Program-made: the position numbers and the translations under genes
The notes under the pieces: generated by a model
Told to the model about the DNA's origin: nothing
Seen by the model: the letters and a program-made list of their open reading frames with translations, nothing else
Database searches by the model: none
Source of the DNA: Streptomyces humicola
GTDB taxonomy: Bacteria; Actinomycetota; Actinomycetes; Streptomycetales; Streptomycetaceae
Direction of reading: 5' to 3'
Assembly (NCBI RefSeq): GCF_024436035.1
Contig: NZ_JANFNG010000004.1
Location: 1 to 64,000 of the forward strand
Length of the DNA stretch: 64,000 bases
Shown here: positions 29,008 to 37,174 of the stretch, piece by piece
Position numbering within the stretch: the stretch's first letter is position 1
Layout: the number at the start of each line of letters is the position of its first letter

Positions 29008-29064
29008 GGAGAAGTCATCCTCACCGACGCCTGCGAGGTCAGCTGTCGGGTTCGGGCCGAGTGA

Positions 29065-29260
29065 GTGCCCGGCCGCGCGCTTTTCCCGCGCGCGGCTTAA
29101 CCCCTAGCCGGTTTCCGCGCATACGGCGGTTGCTCGCACAACTGCCCGTATGCAACAGGCCCGGCGGTGAACCTTGGGTCCCCCGCTCCTGCCTACGGCG
29201 CTTTCGCGTCGACTGTTCCCATCGGCCGGCGGCAGGACTCGGCGTTCCTGGCCGACGGGG
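29065..29260 (-). promoter_or_regulatory. c-di-AMP (ydaO-type) riboswitch in the rpfA leader
   Basis: Read leftward, the leader contains ACGCCGAGTCCTGCCGCC, then GGCAGGAGCGGGGGACCCAA, the invariant core also present in Bacillus subtilis ydaO. Later come GGGGTTAAGCCGC and a closing GC-rich hairpin. The element ends about 60 nt before the rpfA start. When c-di-AMP binds, expression of the cell-wall gene is reduced in the known Streptomyces case. Boundaries are approximate. Confidence 0.88.
29073..29095 (-). terminator. Attenuator-like hairpin at the 3' end of the riboswitch
   Basis: CCGCGCGC (29073-29080) and GCGCGCGG (29088-29095) form an 8-bp stem around a loop containing TTTT/AAAA. Placed between the riboswitch core and rpfA, it could act as the expression platform terminator. 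This is inference. Confidence 0.5.
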
Positions 29261-29282
29261 CTCGCGGTGGCGAGCGGTGATG

Positions 29283-29313
29283 ACGATAAGCACACCCCCT
29301 GGGGCGAGTTCAA
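29283..29313 (-). promoter_or_regulatory. Candidate rpfA promoter
   Basis: TTGAAC (29308-29313) and TATCGT (29283-29288), spacer 19 bp (18 if the -10 is read as TTATCG). Transcription would begin near 29276, just before the riboswitch core. The rest of 29314-29525 shows nothing I can support. Confidence 0.45.
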
Positions 29314-29525
29314 ACTCCCATTTGTCCCCGACCCGCCCCCGAACCACCGCGATTTGACAGCCTGGGAAATAAGAGAATCGCAGGTCGCGACGGCGTAAAG
29401 AGATCGATTGGGGGTCGACCCCGACATTCGGGCGGGAGAGGTATGTCACAGACGTAACGCACCATCAGGAGGCAACGTTTCGGAAGAGTCTGGAATGTCG
29501 GATTCGCCTGGAGTGAGGCAGGCGG

Positions 29526-30779
29526 CTATGGTTCCTCACGGGTGAAGCGGACCGGCAACGTCCGCAAACCGCGCATGATGAGACCGCCGCGCCACCGCAA
29601 TTCGTCCGGATTTGCCGCAAGTTGGAGATCGGGAATCCGGGTGAACAGCGTGCTCAGCGCGGTCTGCGCCTCCAGCCGGGCGAGCGGAGCCCCCAGGCAG
29701 TAGTGGATGCCGTGCCCGAAGCCGAGGTGGGGATTGTCACTCCGGGCGAGGTCGAGGGTGTCGGGACCGGCGAACCGTTGCGGGTCCCGGTCGGCCGCGG
29801 CGAGCACCACCAGCACCGGGTCGCCCGCCCCGATCGCCTGACCGCCGATCGTCAGCGGCTCGGTGGCGAACCGCCATGTCGCCAGCTCCACCGGCCCGTC
29901 GTAGCGCAGCAGCTCCTCGACACCGGTGGCGAGCAGATCGCCGTCACCGCGCCGCAGCGCGTCCTGGAGCCGATGGCGCTGAACGGGATGGCGCAGCAAC
30001 GCGTACGTCCCGTTCCCGATGAGGTTGACCGTGGTCTCGAACCCGGCGAAGAGCAGGATGAACGCCATCGCCGCGGCCTCGTTCTCCGTGAGGTGCTCTC
30101 CGTGGTCACTCGCACGGATCAGACCGGAGATGAGGTCGTCGCCGAGCGCCGCCCGCTTGCGGTGGATCAGCTCGGCGAGATAGGCGCGCATCCGCTTCAC
30201 CGACCGGGCGACGCCGCCGCGCGGCCCGCGCTCGTGCCGGATCATCATTCCGGCCCAGTCGCGGAAGTCGTCCTGGTCCTCCGGCGGAACGCCGAGCAGA
30301 TCGCAGATCGCGTAAATCGGCAGCGGGAAGGCGAATTCGTGAATCAGGTCCGCCTCACCGCGCGCCGCGAATCCGTCGATAAGCCGGTCGGTCAATTCCT
30401 GTACCCGCGGCGCGAATTCGGCGACGCGGCGCGGCGTGAACGCCTTGGACACCAGCCTCCGCAACCGGGTGTGGTCGGGCGGGTCGATATTGAGCAGGTG
30501 AGTCATCAGATCGGCGCTGCGCTCACCCGGAATCCCGACCTTTCCTTTGGCATGCGCGCCCTCGGAATGATGCACGGGATTCTTCGACAGCCGGGAGTCG
30601 GCGAGGGCCTGGCGCGCGTCCGCGTACCGGGTGACCAGCCACGCCTCGACACCGCTGGGCAGGGCGGTGCGGTGCACCGGCGAGTGCTCCCGCAGCCATG
30701 CGTATGCCGGATACGGATCGGCAGCGAACTCCCACGTGAACAGGCTCGGCGGCCTGGGAGCCGGGACCTGGTCCGTCAT
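29526..30779 (-). CDS. Cytochrome P450 (CYP107-like)
   Basis: 417 residues. I-helix LLFAGFETTVNLIGNG (the oxygen-activating acidic-Thr pair is E-T here), ExxR in EELLRYDGPVELATWRFA, and the heme-binding loop FGHGIHYCLGAPLARLEA with the thiolate cysteine. It is a soluble class I bacterial P450. No ferredoxin or ferredoxin reductase gene is next to it, so it must borrow redox partners. The syntenic gene in S. coelicolor is, from memory, CYP107P1. Substrate unknown. The ATG at 30779 gives a normal length; a GTG-started extension to 30857 is open, and neither has a good ribosome site. Confidence 0.92.
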   Translation of the reverse strand: MTDQVPAPRPPSLFTWEFAADPYPAYAWLREHSPVHRTALPSGVEAWLVTRYADARQALADSRLSKNPVHHSEGAHAKGKVGIPGERSADLMTHLLNIDPPDHTRLRRLVSKAFTPRRVAEFAPRVQELTDRLIDGFAARGEADLIHEFAFPLPIYAICDLLGVPPEDQDDFRDWAGMMIRHERGPRGGVARSVKRMRAYLAELIHRKRAALGDDLISGLIRASDHGEHLTENEAAAMAFILLFAGFETTVNLIGNGTYALLRHPVQRHRLQDALRRGDGDLLATGVEELLRYDGPVELATWRFATEPLTIGGQAIGAGDPVLVVLAAADRDPQRFAGPDTLDLARSDNPHLGFGHGIHYCLGAPLARLEAQTALSTLFTRIPDLQLAANPDELRWRGGLIMRGLRTLPVRFTREEP

Positions 30780-30885
30780 GTCGGAGTTCTCGTCGTGCAC
30801 GTAACCGACCGTATCCGGTGCTCCCCCGCCGGCGCGCAGCTCCGTTTGAACGGGCACATTCGCCGGTCAGTCCCGCGTCGCCTCG

Positions 30886-31599
30886 TCACCCATGGGCCCG
30901 CAGCGCATCGCGGCTCAGGCGGTCCGCGAGGCGGGTGGTCTCAGGAAGGCGGTAGGACGGGGCGAGGGCGAGCACATGGCGGCAGGCGGTGTCGAGATCG
31001 ATGGCGTGGCCGACGGAGACGTACACCGGTTTGACGCCCCGCTGCGTGCGCAGCACCCGGCCGACCGTCTCCCCGGCGTCGACGAGCGGCACGCCATCGC
31101 CGCGCTGGGGCCCGAGCGCCCGCGCGTCGTACGAGCCGGTGAACGGCGTCTTGGCGACGCCCGCCGACGGGATGCCCGTGATCACGCCGAGGTGGCAGGC
31201 GAGCCCGAAGCGGCGTGGATGGGCGAGCCCCTGCCCGTCGCAGAGCAACAGGTCGGGGATGTTGCGCAGGCGGCCCAACGCCTCAACCAGCACCGGCAGT
31301 TCACGGAAGGCGAACAGGCCCGGTATGTACGGGAAGGCGGCGTCGCCGGCAGCGGTCGCCTCCTCCACCGGGGTGAGACTCTCGGCGTCGAGCACGACGA
31401 CGGCCGCGGCGACCCGGCAGGCACCGTCGGCACCGTCATCCTCCCCGTCGCCGCCGTAGGCCACATCGAGACCTGCGACCAGCCGGGGCCGCTGCGGCCC
31501 CGGTCCGTCGCGGTCGACCAGCGGCCGCAGCCGCTCCTGGATCGCCGCGGCCTCGTGCTCGTCGCGCGGCCACGGGTGCGGGACGACGATGCCCGTCAC
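30886..31599 (-). CDS. nfi: Endonuclease V
   Basis: 237 residues. Motifs: RLVAGLDVAYGG (catalytic Asp), FPYIPGLFAFRELPVLVEAL (the PYIPG...FRE wedge motif that strips the strand at the lesion), LLLCDGQGLAHPRRFGLACHLG (second Asp) and PSAGVAKTPF. It cleaves the second bond 3' of deoxyinosine in DNA and begins repair of deaminated adenine. It overlaps mazG by 4 bp (ATGA), pairing DNA repair with nucleotide-pool cleaning. Confidence 0.93.
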   Translation of the reverse strand: MTGIVVPHPWPRDEHEAAAIQERLRPLVDRDGPGPQRPRLVAGLDVAYGGDGEDDGADGACRVAAAVVVLDAESLTPVEEATAAGDAAFPYIPGLFAFRELPVLVEALGRLRNIPDLLLCDGQGLAHPRRFGLACHLGVITGIPSAGVAKTPFTGSYDARALGPQRGDGVPLVDAGETVGRVLRTQRGVKPVYVSVGHAIDLDTACRHVLALAPSYRLPETTRLADRLSRDALRAHG

Positions 31600-32603
31600 G
31601 CCTGCTTCTCCGCGTCGCGAATCGCGTCGCGGTAGCGGCGGGCCGCGGCGCGCAATGCGGCCTCCGGATCGGAGCCCTTGCTCTCGGCGGAGATCGCGAG
31701 CTCCAGGAGCCGGTCGCCGAAGTCGTGCGCACTGCCGACGGGAAGCTTGACCTCGACCCCGCCCGTGCGCGCCCGGCTCGCCAGCTTCGCCGCGAGCGCC
31801 AGCGCCGGCTGGTCCAAGGGGATGCCGTCGGTGACCGAGTCGCGCTTCTTCTCGGCCGCCTTCTCGCGCATCCAGTGGGCCTTGACCTCCTCCGGGGTCT
31901 GGGCTGTCTCCGAGCCGAAGACATGGGGGTGACGGCGTATCAGCTTCTCCACGATCGTGCCGGCCACGTCGTCGATGGAGAACGGCTCCTCGGGGTCCTC
32001 CTCCGCGATCCTCGCGTGGAAGACGACCTGCAGCAGCACGTCGCCGAGCTCCTCGCGGAACGCGTCCCGGTCACCGTCCTCGATCGCCTCGACGAGCTCG
32101 TACGCCTCCTCGATCAGGTACTTCACCAGGCCCTCGCTGGTCTGCCTGCCGCTCCACGGGCACTCCTCGCGGATCCGGTCCATCACCTGGACCAGATCGA
32201 GCAGGCGTGCGCCCGGCAGGTCGTAGGAGGCGGGCAGCAGTTCGAGCTCGGGCATCCGCACCCGTCCGGAGCCCGCGAGCCGCGCCAGCTCGTCGGTGAG
32301 CGCCGGATCGCCGTCGGCGGCCGGTATGACGAGCAGCGTGCGGCCGCCCGCCGCCCGGTCGACGAGCTCGCGGCCACTGGGCGCGGCGTGCTCGACCGTG
32401 ATGCCGGCCTCCCGCAGGTACGGCAGCTGAGGGTGGCTGGGATCCGGGCATATCACCTGGTCAGCCGTGCGCAGCGCATGCCAGGCGGGCCAGGAGAGCA
32501 GCCCTGGGGCCACCCGGTGGCTGGTGGTGAGCAGGACCAGGCGACCGGGGTCGTCGGCGGACGGCGAAGACTGCGAGGACGCGGAGGCCGATGAGTCGTT
32601 CAC
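31596..32603 (-). CDS. mazG: Nucleoside triphosphate pyrophosphohydrolase MazG
   Basis: 335 residues. The catalytic MazG domain starts near residue 135: LVQVMDRIREECPWSGRQTSEGLVKYLIEEAYELVEAIEDGD, then REELGDVLLQVVFHARIAEE (EEXXE and EXXD metal sites). The N-terminal 130 residues (VLLTTSHRVAPGLLSWPAWHALRTAD) look like a worn tetrapyrrole-methylase-type domain, as found fused to MazG in YabN-like proteins. It hydrolyses non-canonical NTPs. Upstream partner of endonuclease V in one transcript. Confidence 0.92.
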   Translation of the reverse strand: MNDSSASASSQSSPSADDPGRLVLLTTSHRVAPGLLSWPAWHALRTADQVICPDPSHPQLPYLREAGITVEHAAPSGRELVDRAAGGRTLLVIPAADGDPALTDELARLAGSGRVRMPELELLPASYDLPGARLLDLVQVMDRIREECPWSGRQTSEGLVKYLIEEAYELVEAIEDGDRDAFREELGDVLLQVVFHARIAEEDPEEPFSIDDVAGTIVEKLIRRHPHVFGSETAQTPEEVKAHWMREKAAEKKRDSVTDGIPLDQPALALAAKLASRARTGGVEVKLPVGSAHDFGDRLLELAISAESKGSDPEAALRAAARRYRDAIRDAEKQA

Positions 32604-32655
32604 CCCTTGAACGTACCTCGCCGCACCGACAACCCCATCAGCCTTGTCCGGTCTG

Positions 32656-33339
32656 TCAGCTCTGAGCCGTCTGTCCTGTCTGTCCGGTCAGCGCGCTCGG
32701 CGACGGTGCGGCCGCCTGCCGCAGCCACGGCTCGCTCGCCGAGCCGAGCGTCAGCGTCTGGTTGTTCCACGTCCCGTACCGCGGATTGACGTCGATGTGC
32801 AGCTGCTGCGAGGTCTTCGCCAGCTCCTTGGTCACCGATTCCTGGCCTTGCGGGGTGCTCAGGTCCACGCCCAGGGAGCGGGCGATGCCCTGGGCCTCCG
32901 CCTGGACCCGGTAGAAGCCGTCCACCTGGCCCGGCGCGACGGCGTACTGCTCCAGCAGCTGGGTGCGCAGCATGCTCATGCCGCCCGCCTGCTGCGCCGC
33001 GGCGGCCTCCAGCTGCTGGATCCGGGCCTGGCTCACCGTGATCCCGGCGCTCTGCGCTGCCCGGTCGATGACCCGGTCGAAGACCAGGTTGCCGAGCATC
33101 GAGCGGTCGAGGCCGCTGGTCGCTTCGATCAGCTGCCCCGCCTGCGACGTCTGGTTCTGCGCCGTCCGTACCGCCTTGACCTGCGACTCCAACGCCGAGT
33201 CCGAGATCGTCTGCCCGTCCACGACGGCCGCCGCCCCTGCGTGCGTACTGCCGCACGAGGTGATCATCGGCGCCGCGGCGAGCAGCGCGAGAGCGGACAC
33301 GGTGGACAAGGAGAGCGTTGCAGTGCGGCGGCGGACCAT
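32656..33339 (-). CDS. SurA N-terminal domain-like lipoprotein
   Basis: 227 residues. A lipoprotein signal (basic start, ALALLAAAPMITSC) puts the lipidated residue at Cys29. The rest is a SurA/foldase N-terminal helical domain (VVDGQTISDSALESQVKAVRT, then IEATSGLDRSMLGNLVFDRVIDRAAQSAGITVS); no parvulin domain is present. It probably binds unfolded exported proteins at the outer membrane face. ATG 33339 has GGGAGG 5 bases upstream. It lies between mfd and mazG in the same direction. Confidence 0.85.
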   Translation of the reverse strand: MVRRRTATLSLSTVSALALLAAAPMITSCGSTHAGAAAVVDGQTISDSALESQVKAVRTAQNQTSQAGQLIEATSGLDRSMLGNLVFDRVIDRAAQSAGITVSQARIQQLEAAAAQQAGGMSMLRTQLLEQYAVAPGQVDGFYRVQAEAQGIARSLGVDLSTPQGQESVTKELAKTSQQLHIDVNPRYGTWNNQTLTLGSASEPWLRQAAAPSPSALTGQTGQTAQS

Positions 33340-33453
33340 GGTGCCTCCCGGCGGGTTGATCGAGCGGCTCTGCTTCGACCTGGCGCTGATCGAGAATAAG
33401 GAGTGGCGGGGCCTGTTATCCACTACTCCGCCACTACTGCGCTCAACGAGCCG

Positions 33454-36400
33454 CTAGGCGCCCAGTACCGAGGTGAGGAGCTCGGCCGTCCATACCAGCA
33501 GTTCACGGCCGACCACCGGCTTGCCGCCGATGGTGCCGGTCGACGGGCGCGGCACCAGCACCTGCTTGACCGCCGGCTTGATCACGCTGCGCGGGTGGAG
33601 CCGCTTGAGCCTCAGCTCCTGCGACTCGCGCAACTCGACCGGGCTGAAGCGGATGTTGGAGCCCTGCAGGGTGATGTCGGTGACCCCGGCCCGCCTCGCC
33701 AGCAACCTGAGCCCGGCGACGAGCAGCAGGTTCTCCACCGGCTCCGGCAGCTTGCCGTAGCGGTCGGCGAGCTCGTCGCGTACCGCCTTGATGTCCTCCT
33801 CGGAGTTGACCGCGGCGATCGAGCGGTACGCCTGCAGGCGCAGCCGCTCACCGGGCGCGTAGTCGTGGGGCACATGGGCGTCGATCGGCAGCTCGATCTT
33901 GACTTCGAGCGGTGCCTCCTCCTCGGCCCCGCCCGGCTCCAGCGCGGCCCGGTAATCGGCGACGGCCTCGCCCACCATCCGTACATACAGGTCGAAGCCG
34001 ACGCCCGCGATGTGACCGGACTGCTCCCCGCCGAGCAGGTTGCCCGCGCCGCGGATCTCCAGGTCCTTCATCGCCACGTACATGCCCGCGCCCATCTCGG
34101 TGTGCTGGGCGATGGTCGCGAGCCGCTCGTGCGCGGTCTCGGTGAGCGGCTTCTCCGGCGGGTAGAGGAAGTAGGCGTAGCCGCGCTCGCGGCCACGTCC
34201 GACACGACCGCGCAGCTGGTGGAGCTGGCTGAGGCCGAAGGTGTCACCGCGCTCGACGATCAGGGTGTTGGCGTTGGAGATGTCGATGCCGGACTCGACG
34301 ATCGTCGTCGAGACCAGCACGTCGAACCGCTTCTCCCAGAAGTCGACGACGACCTGCTCCAGCTGGTGCTCGCCCATCTGGCCGTGCGCGGTGGCGATGC
34401 GTGCCTCCGGCACGAGCTCGCGCAGCCGGGCGGCGACACGGTCGATGGACTCCACACGGTTGTGGATGTAGAAGACCTGGCCCTCGCGCAGCAGTTCACG
34501 CCGGAGGGCGGCGGCGATCTGCTTCTCCTCGTAGGGGCCGACGAAGGTGAGCACCGGATGGCGCTCCTCCGGCGGTGTGGTGATCGTCGACATCTCGCGG
34601 ATACCGGTGACGGCCATCTCCAGCGTGCGCGGGATCGGTGTGGCGGACATCGTCAGCACGTCGACGTTGGCGCGCAGCTTCTTCAGTTGCTCCTTGTGCT
34701 CGACGCCGAAGCGCTGCTCCTCGTCGACGACGACCAGGCCCAGGTCCTTGAACCGGGTCTCGGGGGAGAAGAGGCGGTGCGTGCCGATGACGATGTCGAT
34801 CGAGCCCTCGCGCAGCCCGTCGACGACGGCCTTGGCCTCGCCGTCGGTCTGGAAGCGGGAGAGCGCCTTGACCACGACGGGGAACTGGGAGTAGCGCTCG
34901 GAGAAGGTGGCGAAGTGCTGCTGGACGAGAAGCGTCGTCGGGACGAGCACTGCGACCTGCTTGCCGTCCTGCACCGCCTTGAAGGCGGCTCTCACGGCGA
35001 TCTCGGTCTTGCCGTATCCGACGTCGCCGCAGATCAGCCGGTCCATCGGGACCGACTTCTCCATGTCGTCCTTGACCTCGGCGATCGTGGTGAGCTGATC
35101 GGGGGTCTCGGCGTAGGGGAACGCGTCTTCGAGCTCACGCTGCCAAGGGGTGTCGGCGCCGAAGGCGTGGCCGGGTGCGGCCATGCGTGCCGAGTACAGC
35201 TTGATCAGGTCCGCGGCGATCTCCTTGACCGCCTTCTTCGCCCGCGCCTTGGTCTTGGTCCAGTCGGCGCCGCCGAGCCGGTGCAGGGTCGGTGCCTCGC
35301 CGCCGACGTACTTGGTGATCTGCTCCAGCTGGTCGGTGGGGACGAAGAGCCGGTCGCCGGGCTGGCCGCGCTTGGCGGGCGCGTACTCGACGAGCAGGTA
35401 CTCGCGCGTCGCGCCCTGGACGGTGCGCTGCACCATCTCGACGTAGCGGCCGACGCCGTGCTGCTCGTGGACGATGTAGTCGCCGGCCTGCAGGGTGAGC
35501 GGGTCGATGGTCTTGCGCCGCCGGGACGGCATCCGGCCCATGTCCTTGCTGGCGGCCTTCTGGCCGGACAGGTCGGTCTCGGTGAGGACGGCGAGCTTGA
35601 GCGCCGGGGCGACGAAGCCGCGCTCGATCGATCCGCACGCGACGTGGACGACGGAGGGCTCTGGCGCGTTCGGCAGGTCGGCGTCGAAGCGGGCGGCGAT
35701 GCCCTCGTTGCCGAGCACCTCGACGGTGCGGGTGGCCGGGCCGTGGCCCTCCGTCACGTACACGGCGCGCCACCCGTCGGCGAGCCAGCCCTTGGTGTCG
35801 GCGAGGGCGCGGGCGCTGTCGCCGCGGTACGCCTCGGGGGCGCGCATCCCCAGCTGCAGGGTGTCGTCGTCCAGTTCAACGTCGCCGGCGAACTGGCTCA
35901 CCGACCACACCGGCATGCCGATGTCCTGCGCGTGATCGCGCACGTCGGCGATGGACCACAGCGATGCGGCGCCGAGGTCGATCGGTGCCTCGCCGGTTGC
36001 GGACATCGCCGTCGCCGCCCAGGAGGCCTCCAGGAACTCGCGCGAGGTCGCCACGAGGTCGGCGGCCCGGGTGCGGACCCGCTCCGGGTCGCACATCACC
36101 GTCAGGCTGCCGGCCGGCATGACGTCCATCAGCAGTTCCATGTCGTCGACGAGCACGGGGGCCAGGGACTCCATGCCCTCGACCGCGATCCCCTCGGCGA
36201 TCTTGCCGAGCAGCTCGCCGAGCTGCGGGTGCCTCTCGGCGAGCGCGGCGGCGCGCTCACGGACCTCCTCGGTGAGGAGCAGCTCGCGGCAGGGCGGGGC
36301 CCACAGGCCGTGCTCGGCGACTTCGAGGCTCCGCTGGTCGGCGACCTTGAAGTATCGAATCTCCTCGACGTCGTCGCCCCAGAACTCGATGCGGAGTGGA

Positions 36401-36996
36401 TGCTCCTCGGTGGGCGGGAAGACGTCGAGGATGCCGCCGCGCACCGCGAACTCGCCGCGCTTCTCCACCAGTTCGACGCGACTGTAGGCGGCGGCCGCGA
36501 GGCCGTCGACGATCTCCTCCAGGTCGGCGGTCTGCCCGGTGGACAGCGACACCGGCTCCAGATCGCCCAACCCCTTGACCTGCGGCTGCAGCACGGAGCG
36601 CACGGGGGCGACGACGACGGAGACCGGACCGGCCGCCGGGTCGTCCGCCCGCGGATGCGCCAGGCGCCGCAGCACCGCGAGCCGGCGCCCGACGGTGTCG
36701 GAGCGGGGCGAGAGCCGCTCGTGCGGGAGCGTCTCCCACGCCGGGTACTCCACGACCGAGTCGGCAGGGAGCAGCGAGCGCAGGGCCGCCGCCAGGTCCT
36801 CGGCCTCACGCCCGGTCGCGGTCACCGCGAGTAGCGGGCGACCGGCGCGAGCGGCGAGCGCAGCAAGCGCGAACGGCTGCGCACCGGGCGGACCGACGAG
36901 GTCCAGGTGGTCCCGATTGCGGTCAGCGGCTGCTTTCACCGCTTCGGCGAGCGCCGGATCGTTGACGACAACGTCGAGCAGACCGTTCAGGCTCAT
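33454..36996 (-). CDS. mfd: Transcription-repair coupling factor
   Basis: 1180 residues. The N-terminal UvrB-like part interacts with UvrA (LAALAARAGRPLLAVTATGREAEDLA, then PAWETLPHERLSPRSDTVGRRLAVLRRL). Next comes the RNA-polymerase interaction CarD-like domain (LQAGDYIVHEQHGVGRYVEM), then the RecG-like translocase: GDVGYGKTEIAVRAA (Walker A), VVDEEQRFGVEHKE (DEEQ), TMSATPIPRTLEMA, and the TRG region GRVGRGRERGYAYFLY. A C-terminal TRCF domain closes it. It removes stalled polymerase and recruits UvrABC. A weak stem (33402-33409 with 33428-33435) follows the gene. Confidence 0.97.
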   Translation of the reverse strand: MSLNGLLDVVVNDPALAEAVKAAADRNRDHLDLVGPPGAQPFALAALAARAGRPLLAVTATGREAEDLAAALRSLLPADSVVEYPAWETLPHERLSPRSDTVGRRLAVLRRLAHPRADDPAAGPVSVVVAPVRSVLQPQVKGLGDLEPVSLSTGQTADLEEIVDGLAAAAYSRVELVEKRGEFAVRGGILDVFPPTEEHPLRIEFWGDDVEEIRYFKVADQRSLEVAEHGLWAPPCRELLLTEEVRERAAALAERHPQLGELLGKIAEGIAVEGMESLAPVLVDDMELLMDVMPAGSLTVMCDPERVRTRAADLVATSREFLEASWAATAMSATGEAPIDLGAASLWSIADVRDHAQDIGMPVWSVSQFAGDVELDDDTLQLGMRAPEAYRGDSARALADTKGWLADGWRAVYVTEGHGPATRTVEVLGNEGIAARFDADLPNAPEPSVVHVACGSIERGFVAPALKLAVLTETDLSGQKAASKDMGRMPSRRRKTIDPLTLQAGDYIVHEQHGVGRYVEMVQRTVQGATREYLLVEYAPAKRGQPGDRLFVPTDQLEQITKYVGGEAPTLHRLGGADWTKTKARAKKAVKEIAADLIKLYSARMAAPGHAFGADTPWQRELEDAFPYAETPDQLTTIAEVKDDMEKSVPMDRLICGDVGYGKTEIAVRAAFKAVQDGKQVAVLVPTTLLVQQHFATFSERYSQFPVVVKALSRFQTDGEAKAVVDGLREGSIDIVIGTHRLFSPETRFKDLGLVVVDEEQRFGVEHKEQLKKLRANVDVLTMSATPIPRTLEMAVTGIREMSTITTPPEERHPVLTFVGPYEEKQIAAALRRELLREGQVFYIHNRVESIDRVAARLRELVPEARIATAHGQMGEHQLEQVVVDFWEKRFDVLVSTTIVESGIDISNANTLIVERGDTFGLSQLHQLRGRVGRGRERGYAYFLYPPEKPLTETAHERLATIAQHTEMGAGMYVAMKDLEIRGAGNLLGGEQSGHIAGVGFDLYVRMVGEAVADYRAALEPGGAEEEAPLEVKIELPIDAHVPHDYAPGERLRLQAYRSIAAVNSEEDIKAVRDELADRYGKLPEPVENLLLVAGLRLLARRAGVTDITLQGSNIRFSPVELRESQELRLKRLHPRSVIKPAVKQVLVPRPSTGTIGGKPVVGRELLVWTAELLTSVLGA

Positions 36997-37070
36997 GAAG
37001 GGGTATCCGTAATCCGTCCCAGAGGGTTTTCCGGGCGCGCGGCGTGTCGCGTGCCCGGTGCTCCAGGGTA

Positions 37071-37100
37071 ACGGCCCCGGTGCGGGCGCACCGGGGCCGT
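37071..37100 (-). terminator. Terminator of the second ABC operon
   Basis: ACGGCCCCGGTGC (37071-37083) and GCACCGGGGCCGT (37088-37100), a 13-bp perfect stem with a 4-nt loop, 75 bp after the permease stop. Confidence 0.82.
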
Positions 37101-37174
37101 GGGCCTGCCCGGGGACAAGCCGAGTGGCGGGGGCACCCCCGTGACCCCCGCCCCTCCTGCTCGCGGCGGCGCGG

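Noticed and set aside
29495-29545. Sixteen-codon rightward frame after GGAAGAG near 29480
   Set aside because: It overlaps the end of the P450 gene and is too short to support.
29526-30779. Core of an antibiotic cluster around the P450
   Set aside because: Neighbours are rpfA, endonuclease V and mazG, all housekeeping; no synthase or tailoring genes.
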